Below, in pieces: positions 16,992 through 24,442 of a stretch of DNA of 42,466 bases. The stretch lies in contig NZ_JARJLM010000268.1 of assembly GCF_029335485.1 (NCBI RefSeq), positions 1 through 42,466 of the forward strand, in the 5' to 3' direction. The stretch is from Cupriavidus basilensis. GTDB taxonomy: Bacteria > Pseudomonadota > Gammaproteobacteria > Burkholderiales > Burkholderiaceae. The position numbers and the translations under genes are program-made. The notes beneath the pieces are model-generated. The model was not told the DNA's origin. It ran no database searches and worked only from the letters and a program-made list of their open reading frames with translations. Within the stretch, counting starts at the first letter, position 1. Each line of letters begins with the position of its first letter.

Positions 16992-18137
16992 TTAGTCTTT
17001 GTCTTCGTAGTTCAGCGTCGCGGCGTCACTCTTTCTAAAGATTAAGAACCACGGTTTCTGAAGTGCGCCACCGGAGGAGTTGGCCGGGACGATGACGTCG
17101 CAATGCTTTGTTGTGGGGTTGCAACGCCGCACCTGACCTGCTGTCGTGGCATCGCCGCCAGTGATAGGGATATACAGATTGCCGCCCGGGCCGAAAATGA
17201 TTGCCTGTGCATAAGCCCTGGGGGCCGGTGGCGTCCATAACATGAGCTTGTCGAGAAGGGCGCCAGTCCTGCCATCAAGTTTGAGGATTTTGTCGATATC
17301 GCTGGTATTTGCGCGGAAGCTCGTGACCCAGAGGTTGCCTGCGCTGTCGAAGACCAAGCCCTCAGGGCGGTGTAAATCCGGGACGGTACTGTTGGATGCA
17401 AACACGTCAACAAATGCCTTGGTACTAGCATTGAAGCGCAGGATGTATCCCGCAATGGGGCTGAAGTGCGGGTCCGTCGGGTCGAGGCAACCTATGGTTG
17501 AGACATACAAGAGACCGTCTGGCCCGAAAACCACGCCTCGTGGATGGAACTCGGCAGTAAACCTGTGCTGGTCCAGATTGCCCAGAAAGGCGCCTGCCGC
17601 GTCATATTCCTTTATGTTGCCTTGATTGGCACACTGGCCATTCTTGATACCGACATCGGCCAAGTAGAAGCCTTGGTCGGGCCCTCCACGCACGATACCC
17701 TGCGGAAAAAAGGGCGCGTTTCTGTCGCTCGAAGCGACGAGTTTGCCAACAAAAGTGCCGGTCGTGCTGTCGAACTGCAGAATCTCGCCGGAAAGATTGG
17801 TGTCTATATTTTGGTTCACGACCACAAGTTTCCCACCCGTAAAAATCATCCCTATGGGCCCCTTCAGTCCGGCAGTCCCAGAAGGGACGAAGGCGCCAAG
17901 ATACGTGCCGCCGGCGACATCGAAACCCTTGATAGAGTTATCCCCTAGGTCGCCAATGAACAATTCCTGTGCTGTCGAGGGTTGGCTAACCGACAACGCA
18001 CTTAACCCCAACGCTGCGGACAGCAGGATGTGGCGCAATACATTACGATAATGGCTCGTCAGTTTCTCTTGGTTGGGATGGCGACGCGGCATGCATAGGG
18101 CCGCCAAAAGCACTAGGGAACAGTTTTTCTTCTTCAC
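16992..18137 (-). CDS. Secreted NHL/SMP-30-type beta-propeller protein
   Basis: The 381-residue product reads as a six-bladed propeller built of repeats with the pattern GPDGxLYVS / DSAGNLWVTS / GPGGNLYIPI and ILRFNASTKAF / ILKLDGRTGAL, as in NHL and SMP-30-like proteins. These bind ligands or act as scaffolds, and some are lactonases; no catalytic residues can be claimed here. The start is GTG at 18137, with AAGGAG upstream. The N-terminus is odd: a short hydrophobic stretch (SLVLLAALCM), then a charged stretch, then a second, better signal sequence (HILLSAALGLSALSVSQPSTAQ) ending near residue 57. The mature protein should be periplasmic or secreted. It stands alone, with a hairpin terminator downstream. 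Confidence 0.75.
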   Translation of the reverse strand: MKKKNCSLVLLAALCMPRRHPNQEKLTSHYRNVLRHILLSAALGLSALSVSQPSTAQELFIGDLGDNSIKGFDVAGGTYLGAFVPSGTAGLKGPIGMIFTGGKLVVVNQNIDTNLSGEILQFDSTTGTFVGKLVASSDRNAPFFPQGIVRGGPDQGFYLADVGIKNGQCANQGNIKEYDAAGAFLGNLDQHRFTAEFHPRGVVFGPDGLLYVSTIGCLDPTDPHFSPIAGYILRFNASTKAFVDVFASNSTVPDLHRPEGLVFDSAGNLWVTSFRANTSDIDKILKLDGRTGALLDKLMLWTPPAPRAYAQAIIFGPGGNLYIPITGGDATTAGQVRRCNPTTKHCDVIVPANSSGGALQKPWFLIFRKSDAATLNYEDKD

Positions 18138-18551
18138 GGTAAAACTCCTTCAGAGAAGTCGGGAGATGTCGAAATGGCACTGCGGCGCCCCATGGTGGAT
18201 AGTTTCGGCGTTGTAGCAACGGGCTTCGCACGGCGTGCCGTGTAACGTCCATCTCCAGATGGACCAAAGGATGAGCAAACGCACAGGCGTGGTGCCTCTG
18301 GACTTAGGAAGCGGTAGAGGCAAGCACGTGCGTACGCCGGAGATGGTGCGCTGTAGGACGCTACTGACGGGGTATCGAGAGTGTGTGCTGGAAGCAAGTG
18401 TCCATAGGCGCCGCTTGTTCTTAGTTAACTACCTGCCGCCCCGGACACCAAGCAGGCCCACGATGAGGTGGGCAGTACTTCTATTTAATTCTTGCTACAA
18501 AATAGGCCAGCATTTGACGGATTGCAACCTTCTACTGCTGTGTCGTTCAAG
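18138..18551. other. Non-coding stretch, part of a decayed region
   Basis: This is the 414-base region between the propeller gene (whose promoter it must contain) and a broken gene. Open frames here have poor codon structure and no ribosome-binding sites. Nothing further was recognised. Confidence 0.35.
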
Positions 18552-18824
18552 TTACGAGGTCGTTGCCTTGACCGGCACCAGTAGTGTGAATTGCGCCCGC
18601 GAAACGTCAGACGGAAGCGGGCATTTTTGGAGCGCGTCGAAGGCCGCATCGCGCCGACGCTCCGTTTCTTCGTTCGCCACACAATCGACGCGGTCCGTGC
18701 CAGGCTGCCGTAACCGGAAGGTCAGGAACAGCTCGAACTGCGGACCATTTGTCCGCCTGCCGAAGGATGTCTCATTCGGAACGCAGGTTCTGGAACTGCC
18801 CCAAGCCGGGGCACTCGGTATTTC
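18552..18824 (-). pseudogene. Remnant of a TonB/TolA C-terminal-like domain protein
   Basis: Read on the minus strand, about 90 codons between two stops give a coherent protein with no usable start: GPQFELFLTFRLRQPG, then NEETERRRDAAFDALQKCP and RAQFTLLVPVKATTS. The layout (strand with FxLxFRL, a helix with DAAxxALxKxPLP, a last strand FxLxVPxK) is like the C-terminal domain of TonB/TolA-type periplasmic proteins. A complete gene would need an N-terminal part, but a TAG stops the frame at 18825. I read it as the 3' end of a decayed gene. The family link is an inference from pattern only. Confidence 0.35.
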
Positions 18825-19119
18825 CTATGGCCGAAGGGAACAATGGTCAAGCCCTGTCTCAAGTTTGAATCAGCTTTGGCGTCTTTTCCTGGCTGTCACA
18901 GGGCATCGCTCTACCTATGCCAAAGAATTCATACACTTGTCGCTCCTGGCATAGACAATGCTCTGGGCTATATCTGGTGTCCAAGCCTCATAAATATGCC
19001 GGCTGAGCAGCGGTGGGTACCTACAGGGTGCCGTCAAAGGCCTGTAGCCGACAAGCCAGGCTTCAGTCGTTTCAGCTTTGCGTCATCACAGCCGGGGACC
19101 AGCGAAAGAGAGGGCTATT
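18825..19119. other. Non-coding stretch upstream of a secreted protein gene
   Basis: About 295 bases without a credible gene. It should contain the promoter of the gene starting at 19120. No clear elements were recognised. Confidence 0.3.
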
Positions 19120-19680
19120 ATGAAGCAGCTGATTCGTGCTTACGCGGGCGCCGTTTTTGTCGTGATGGTCGTTGCCGGCGCCATGCCGCTAAGCGTTCCA
19201 AAAGGCTGGGCGCAGGCACAGCAAAAGACTGCAATTTCATTTCAAGTTTCTGCCGAGAATACGAAGTACACGCAACAGCATGCCCTTGACGTAGGGGACA
19301 TGCCTGGTCACCAGATTCGCATTTTCGAAATCCATCGCATCTATCCCAAAGACCCACCCCTGTTCGCCGGAGTACCCACCAAAGAATCTTGGGTTCGTGC
19401 GGTGACTGACAACCTAGGCGACGATGGCCACGTCGTCGGCTATGTGGTGTACGCCATGCAAAATGGGGACAAAATCTATGGGAGATATGAGGGGACTGCG
19501 CAAGGAACCGGTGAGCAGCCGTCTGGTCGGCGACACGTCTCGGGAAATACGATATTCACAGGAGGGACAGGGAAGTTTCGGGCTATTCGTGGTGTGTTGC
19601 ACAACACAAATCTAGCCGAGCCAGCAAAAGGCTTCAATGAGTCCAGGACCGAAGGTGTGTACTGGATGGAGAAGGAGTGA
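19120..19680 (+). CDS. Small secreted beta-barrel-like protein
   Basis: The 186-residue product starts at ATG 19120, with AGAGGG eight bases upstream. Residues 1-32 are a signal peptide (AYAGAVFVVMVVAGAMPLSV, then WAQAQ). The mature part is rich in alternating beta-strand patterns (GHVVGYVVYAMQNGDKIYGR, and FTGGTGKFRAIRGVLHNTN). The GGTGKFxxxxG phrase recalls the allene-oxide-cyclase/dirigent-like barrel proteins, in which it closes the barrel. No enzymatic residue can be named. It is the second intact exported protein in this accessory segment with no assigned role, and it has no obvious operon partner. Confidence 0.65.
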   Translation: MKQLIRAYAGAVFVVMVVAGAMPLSVPKGWAQAQQKTAISFQVSAENTKYTQQHALDVGDMPGHQIRIFEIHRIYPKDPPLFAGVPTKESWVRAVTDNLGDDGHVVGYVVYAMQNGDKIYGRYEGTAQGTGEQPSGRRHVSGNTIFTGGTGKFRAIRGVLHNTNLAEPAKGFNESRTEGVYWMEKE

Positions 19681-19831
19681 AAGGTTGCGGTCGTCCAGGT
19701 GATGCCATCTATCTAGCCCCGAATCTGGGGCGCAGGTCAGGCAAAGCTTGCCACCGGTAGAGCATTTAATTTCAGCAGCACCATGCCCGGGAACAAGTTT
19801 CAAATGGGGTCATTTCTTGCAAGGGGCTGCG

Positions 19832-20512
19832 ATGCTCAGGACCTTGTTGGCGCTGCTGTTCGCTCTGTTCTTTGCTGGTTCCGGGGGCGGCGGCAACGGT
19901 AGCAGCAGTGCGACCACGCAAACTCTGTCTGTGCCTCTTCTCACGGCCGTCGGGAATCTGGTCAATAACGGCATGACGGTCAACGTCGCAATCTCGGGTT
20001 GGACCGGTGATGCGAGCGCTGCCGTAACAGGTTCTGGTACGTTTGCGGACGCCAAGGCTGTTTCCGCAACGTTGAACGGCATTGCTGTCCTCAAGACGAC
20101 GGAAACAGTGACTGGGACGGTCACGGTGAACGGTAGTTCTTCTCCTCTTTCTCAGACAACAACCACCTACGAAAATCCAACTACCTACGCAGAAGTTGTC
20201 GACGACCAAGGCTACCCCTACATCGTCTTCGCTGATTTCACTTACCCAACGACTGTCCAGGCCGGGGATGCCGCCGCACTTGCAACTGCCACGATGTTTT
20301 CCGGCCGCCTGCAAGCGACGAAGACCGGTACTCTCTCGTTATCTTTTACTGTCACCGTTGATACGGCTACCGCTTTATTTTGGCCGCATGCTTGCCTGCC
20401 GCTCTCGATGTTCTTTTTCCCACATCCGAACGTTGGAACACATCAACGGCGAATTTTCAGACGGGCTCTTAAATGTCCGGCTCCAGCTAAGGAACAGTCG
20501 AAGCCTTCCTAG
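19832..20512 (+). pseudogene. Truncated former lipoprotein, lipobox Cys lost
   Basis: The frame starts at ATG 19832, with AAGGGG upstream, and encodes 226 residues. It opens like a lipoprotein (MLRTLLALLFALFFAG), but where the expected lipobox cysteine followed by a Gly run should be, it reads SGGGGNGSS: Ser, codon TCC, replaces Cys. Residues of about 25-185 form a Thr/Val-rich beta protein (TVNVAISGWTGDASAAVTGS, LQATKTGTLSLSFTVTVDT). After TVTVDTATA the sequence turns into Cys/Phe/Pro/Arg-rich text of different character, suggesting a frameshift or a recombination that replaced the true C-terminus. It could still make a secreted protein, but loss of the anchor and of the end points to decay. 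Confidence 0.5.
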
Positions 20513-20560
20513 GACAATGTGGAACGGATCAGGTGTAAGACGGTGATGCATCAACGGTCA

Positions 20561-21466
20561 TCAAGCCTCTGGCAACTCTCCCAAGAGCCACTGTTTGAAC
20601 AGTTCAAATGAATCGTGCTGCCGGATTCGCCTTGGGTAGACGAGGTGGTGCCCAACATATTGCACATCCTGCGTCTTACCGCGTAGCGGGCACACCAGCG
20701 TGCCTTTCGCCAGCTCGCGATCGGCAAGCAGCGTCGATTCCAGCACGACGCCAAGTCCATCCACTGCTGCTGAAATGGCCATCGAACTCCGATCGAAGCG
20801 CAAGCCATAGTGATGCGGCGGCACCAGCCGGTTAGCTTCGAACCATCCCTTCCACTGGAACATCTGCACGTCGCACTGGATCAGTGTTTGTCGGTACAGG
20901 TCCTCAGCAGTCTGAATCTGTTGCGCGATCTCCGGATTGCACAGCGGGGTCAGCTTCTCCATCGCCAATGGAATCTTCTCATAGGGCGATGGCCGCGGTT
21001 CGCCGTAGACGATATCGAAATCAAAGTCGTCATTCTCGAAGCGAGCGTACTCGGTGCTTGCCGAGATCCGCAAATCGATTTGCGGATGGTCTCTGACAAA
21101 TCGCGCGAGCCGCGGCAGGAGCCACTGCGTGGCGAAGCTGGGAGCGGTATGCAAGCGCAGCGGTGCAGGCTCGTCTGATGTCACCAAAGCGAAGCCGCGC
21201 CGCATCTCCTCCAATCCTCGTTGCACATGTTCGAGCAGCAACTCGCCTTCACGGGTCAACTTGACCTCTCGCGTGGTGCGTTCGAACAGCCGCAAGGCAG
21301 TCGTCTCTTCCAGTTTGCGAATGGAGTGGCTGACAGCGCTGGGCGAAAGGCCAAGTTCATCCGCGGCTACGGCGAATGAGCACGTGCGTCCGGCTGCCTC
21401 AAACACCCGCATGAGGGGCAAGGGCACCTTGCGTAAGGACTGGATTCGTGAGCGAGATTCATTCAT
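20561..21466 (-). CDS. LysR-type regulator, GcvA-like
   Basis: The 301-residue LysR-type transcriptional regulator has an N-terminal winged helix-turn-helix (residues 15-75: PLPLMRVFEAAGRTCSFAVA, then ELGLSPSAVSHSIRKLEE) and a periplasmic-binding-like effector domain (residues 100-295). The opening PLPLMRVFEAAGR and the FERTTREVKLTREG phrase place it in the GcvA-like group. It is divergent from the split transketolase gene (149-base gap), so it most likely controls the tkt-dehydrogenase-transporter unit and itself. Candidate binding repeats lie at 21512-21564. The effector cannot be deduced. Confidence 0.93.
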   Translation of the reverse strand: MNESRSRIQSLRKVPLPLMRVFEAAGRTCSFAVAADELGLSPSAVSHSIRKLEETTALRLFERTTREVKLTREGELLLEHVQRGLEEMRRGFALVTSDEPAPLRLHTAPSFATQWLLPRLARFVRDHPQIDLRISASTEYARFENDDFDFDIVYGEPRPSPYEKIPLAMEKLTPLCNPEIAQQIQTAEDLYRQTLIQCDVQMFQWKGWFEANRLVPPHHYGLRFDRSSMAISAAVDGLGVVLESTLLADRELAKGTLVCPLRGKTQDVQYVGHHLVYPRRIRQHDSFELFKQWLLGELPEA

Positions 21467-21511
21467 TGCTGCAAACGTTTCTTTTGTGCGGCCGAAATCT
21501 CGATGATAGCC

Positions 21512-21564
21512 TTCACGTAACCTTTTCTGTAGCCAGTCATTAGTGAATTAGCTTCACGTTAACC
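21512..21564. promoter_or_regulatory. Candidate LysR operator in the divergent gap
   Basis: GTGAA, TTAGC and TTCAC form an inverted repeat at 21543-21557. TTCACGTAACC (21512) and TTCACGTTAACC (21553) form a direct repeat 41 bases apart. This arrangement within a 149-base divergent gap fits two LysR half-binding regions upstream of the split transketolase. Confidence 0.4.
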
Positions 21565-21615
21565 CTAGGCGCGGACCGGTGGGAAGAAAGGTGTACCAAC
21601 ATAGGAACGGAGACA

Positions 21616-22488
21616 ATGACAGCAATTCAGTCACCTCAGGCAACCGTCGCGTCGCACGACGCCGTAGCACGGCATGCATGGCGTATCCGCCGCTTCGCGC
21701 TGCGTATGGGCGAGGTACAGGGGCAAGGTTATGTCGGCCAGGCACTGGGCTATGCAGATGTCCTCGCAACGGCGTACTGCCATGCGATGCAACTGCGTCC
21801 CGCGGAACCTGAATGGGAGGGCCGCGATCGCTTCCTGTTGTCGCATGGCCACTATGCTATCGCCCTCTACGCGGCGCTCATCGAGGCCGGCATTATCGAC
21901 GAGGCCGAACTGGATACCTACGGCTCCGACGACAGCCGCCTGCCGATGTCGGGAATGGCCACGTACACGCCTGGTATGGAAATCTCGGGTGGATCCCTTG
22001 GCCAGGGACTGGCCATCGGCGTAGGCATGGCGCTGGGATTGCGCATGAAGGGTAGTTCGGCCTTCGTCTACAACTCGATGTCCGACGGCGAACTGGATGA
22101 AGGGGCGACGTGGGAAGCCGCACTGTCCGCCGCGCACCACAAGCTGGGCAACCTTATTGCGCTGGTTGACATCAATCGACAGCAGGCGGACGGCGTGTCC
22201 CATGAGGTGCTGGGCTTCGAGCCGGCCCACGACAAGTGGCGCGCCTTTGGCTGGCATGTCCAGCGCGTCGACGGCAATGACCTGCCGGCCGTGATCGACG
22301 CGTTTGACCGGGCGCGTGCCGTGAAGGACCCGGTTCCACGCGTCATCCTCTTTGACACGCTGATGGGCAAGGGCGTGTCTTTCCTGGAAACGCGTGAGAA
22401 GAACCATTTCATTCGCGTAGAAGCCGACGAATGGCAAAAGGCCATCGCCGATCTGGATGCCAACTACGCTAAGGAAACCCAGCAATGA
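21616..22488 (+). CDS. Split transketolase, N-terminal (ThDP-binding) subunit
   Basis: Transketolases move a two-carbon ketol unit with thiamine diphosphate (ThDP). Here the enzyme is split in two genes, as in many bacteria and archaea. This 290-residue subunit has GHYAIALYAALIEAG, SGGSLGQGLAIGVGMALG and the ThDP-Mg motif SDGELDEGATWEAALSAAHH, with a near-canonical VDINRQQADG. The usual GDGE is SDGE here: Asp157 and Glu159 are kept, but the first Gly is Ser156. The ATG has GGAGA upstream. It overlaps the next gene by ATGA. With a hydroxyacid dehydrogenase and a transporter following, it probably serves a catabolic route rather than the pentose phosphate pathway. The substrate is unknown. Confidence 0.9.
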   Translation: MTAIQSPQATVASHDAVARHAWRIRRFALRMGEVQGQGYVGQALGYADVLATAYCHAMQLRPAEPEWEGRDRFLLSHGHYAIALYAALIEAGIIDEAELDTYGSDDSRLPMSGMATYTPGMEISGGSLGQGLAIGVGMALGLRMKGSSAFVYNSMSDGELDEGATWEAALSAAHHKLGNLIALVDINRQQADGVSHEVLGFEPAHDKWRAFGWHVQRVDGNDLPAVIDAFDRARAVKDPVPRVILFDTLMGKGVSFLETREKNHFIRVEADEWQKAIADLDANYAKETQQ

Positions 22489-23489
22489 GCGCTGCCACCA
22501 ATACCGCAAAGCCGCGCCTGACGACGTCGGCCATGATTGCTTCGATTGCTGCCGAAGGGCAGCGCACGCGCACGGCGCCGTTCGGCCACGCATTGGTGGC
22601 GGAAGCTGAGAAGCGCCCGGAAATTGTCGGCATGACGGCCGACCTCTCGAAGTACACCGACTTGCACATCTTCAGTCAGGCGTTCCCTGAGCGCCACCTC
22701 CAGATGGGAATGGCGGAACAGTTGTTGATGGCTGCAGCAGGCGGCATGGCGAAGGAAGGGTTCATGCCGTTCGCCACTACGTACGCGGTGTTCGCTACAC
22801 GGCGTGCCTATGACTTCATCCACCAGGTCATCGCAGAGGAGAACCTCAACGTCAAGATTTGCGCGGCGCTGCCCGGCCTGACCACAGGCTACGGGCCGAG
22901 CCATCAGGCTACCGAAGATATCGCGCTGATGCGAGGCATCCCGGGCCTGACCATCGTCGACCCCTGCGACGCATTGGATACGGAGCAGGCAGTATCAGCC
23001 ATCGCCGAGCACAAGGGCCCGGTCTACATGCGCTTGCTGCGCGGCAAGGTACCCCTGGTCCTCGATGAATACGACTACAAGTTCGAACTCGGGAAGGCCA
23101 AGCTGCTGCGCGACGGCAAAGATGTGCTGATCATCTCCACCGGATTGATGACCATGCGTGCACTCGAGGTAGCCCAGGCCATGTCGGGCGGCGCCGCTGA
23201 CGTGGGTGTGCTGCACGTGCCGACGATCAAACCGCTTGACGAAGAGACCATTATCGAGCAGTGCCGCCGTAGCGGGCGGCTGGTCATCGTCGCGGAGAAC
23301 CACAGCCGCGTGGGCGGCCTGTCCGAGGCCGTCGCCATGACGCTGATGCAAGCGCGCCTGCAACCGGAATTCAAGGTCGTTGCTCTGCCGGACCAGTTCC
23401 TGGACGCCGGCGCCTTGCCGACACTACATGACCGCTATGGCATCTCGACCGCAATGATGGTTGAGAACATCAAGCAATGGCTGAAATAA
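22485..23489 (+). CDS. Split transketolase, C-terminal subunit
   Basis: This is the second half of the ThDP enzyme, with the pyrimidine-binding and C-terminal transketolase domains (334 residues). It shows VGMTADLSKYTDL, the catalytic-Glu motif HLQMGMAEQLLMAAAGGMAK (Glu78, which activates the ThDP aminopyrimidine) and TTGYGPSHQATEDIALMRGI, the counterpart of GPTHQ in transketolase and DXS. The C-terminal domain is normal (VIVAENHSRVGGLSEAVA). The start overlaps the stop of the N-terminal subunit gene, so the two halves are translationally coupled and should form an alpha2beta2 enzyme. The first 25 residues are Thr/Ala-rich, and the real core begins near residue 26. Confidence 0.9.
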   Translation: MSAATNTAKPRLTTSAMIASIAAEGQRTRTAPFGHALVAEAEKRPEIVGMTADLSKYTDLHIFSQAFPERHLQMGMAEQLLMAAAGGMAKEGFMPFATTYAVFATRRAYDFIHQVIAEENLNVKICAALPGLTTGYGPSHQATEDIALMRGIPGLTIVDPCDALDTEQAVSAIAEHKGPVYMRLLRGKVPLVLDEYDYKFELGKAKLLRDGKDVLIISTGLMTMRALEVAQAMSGGAADVGVLHVPTIKPLDEETIIEQCRRSGRLVIVAENHSRVGGLSEAVAMTLMQARLQPEFKVVALPDQFLDAGALPTLHDRYGISTAMMVENIKQWLK

Positions 23490-23500
23490 AGGATGCATCC

Positions 23501-24358
23501 ATGAAGGTCAATTTCATCGGACTAGGCGCGATCGGCCTGCCTATGGCCTTGCAAATCCATCGCGCCGGCCACACCATCGCAGGCATGGACGTCATGACAG
23601 CCGCCTGCGAAAAGGCCGAAGCGCAAGGCATCAATGCCGTCAATCGCGTGGTGGATCTCCCTGCGGGCGATGTTGTGGTTGTTATGGTCGCCACGCCGGA
23701 CCAACTCGCGAAGCTCGTCGACGAGGCTATCGAGAAGGCACCAAGTGAACTAGCCAGCCAGCACTGGATCATTATGTCGACCGTCGGACCTGCCAGCGTC
23801 CGCGAACAAGGCGGAAAACTGCGCAATGCGGGAGCACGCGTCGTGGATGCGCCCGTTACCGGCGGGGTGGCGCGCGCACGCACCGGTGAGCTCATGATTT
23901 TCGCCGCTGGGGAAACCAACGACATCGAAGCGGTGCGGCCGGTGCTGGACGCTATGGGCGTTGTGCGCAACACAGGCACGACGCTTGGCGACGGCCAGGC
24001 TATCAAAGTCGTCAACCAACATTTGTGCTCGGTACACATCGTGGCGGCCGCAGAGGCGCTTAGTCTGGCGCGCTCGCTTGGCCTGGATCCCGCACAAGTA
24101 CTGCCACTGATCGAGAAAGGCGCAGCCGGTTCATGGATGCTATCGGACCGTGGTCCGCGCATGTTGGCCGGCACGGACGTGGAGGTGACCAGCGCTATCA
24201 ACATCTTCGTCAAGGATAGCGGCCTCGTCGCGGATGCTGCTCGCGGCTGCGACGCACAAGTGCCGCTCCTGGACATCGCTCATGCACGCTATTGCCAAGC
24301 GGCAGACGCGGGTCTAGGGGCTCGTGACGACAGCCGGGTAATTGAAACCTGGCAATAG
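23501..24358 (+). CDS. NAD(P)-dependent beta-hydroxyacid dehydrogenase (HIBADH family)
   Basis: The 285-residue protein belongs to the 3-hydroxyisobutyrate dehydrogenase / tartronate semialdehyde reductase family. The N-terminal Rossmann motif is NFIGLGAIGLPMALQIHRAG; the substrate loop is DAPVTGGVARARTGELMIFA; and Lys169 (GQAIKVVNQ) is the catalytic lysine. ATG 23501 is preferred (AAAGGA upstream). An in-frame ATG at 23477 overlaps the end of the transketolase gene. Family members reduce a semialdehyde or oxidise a 3-hydroxyacid; which one here cannot be told. It follows the split transketolase and precedes the transporter, so the four genes look like one unit. Confidence 0.9.
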   Translation: MKVNFIGLGAIGLPMALQIHRAGHTIAGMDVMTAACEKAEAQGINAVNRVVDLPAGDVVVVMVATPDQLAKLVDEAIEKAPSELASQHWIIMSTVGPASVREQGGKLRNAGARVVDAPVTGGVARARTGELMIFAAGETNDIEAVRPVLDAMGVVRNTGTTLGDGQAIKVVNQHLCSVHIVAAAEALSLARSLGLDPAQVLPLIEKGAAGSWMLSDRGPRMLAGTDVEVTSAINIFVKDSGLVADAARGCDAQVPLLDIAHARYCQAADAGLGARDDSRVIETWQ

Positions 24359-24442
24359 CCGCGCAACGACCACGCAGCAACGTTTCGCGGCAGGAGCAGC
24401 GAAGTCTTCGCCGCTAACAATAAAGACATTGGAGACAACCCC

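Noticed and set aside
18235-18954. Plus-strand frame of 239 codons in the decayed region
   Set aside because: Many rare codons, Ser/Arg/Cys-rich, no ribosome-binding site. The opposite strand (18552-18824) reads better as the end of a real protein.
24399-24411. GCGAAG-T-CTTCGC palindrome before the MHS transporter
   Set aside because: Short and GC-rich, inside a transcript. It could be chance, and there is no promoter or regulator to connect it to.
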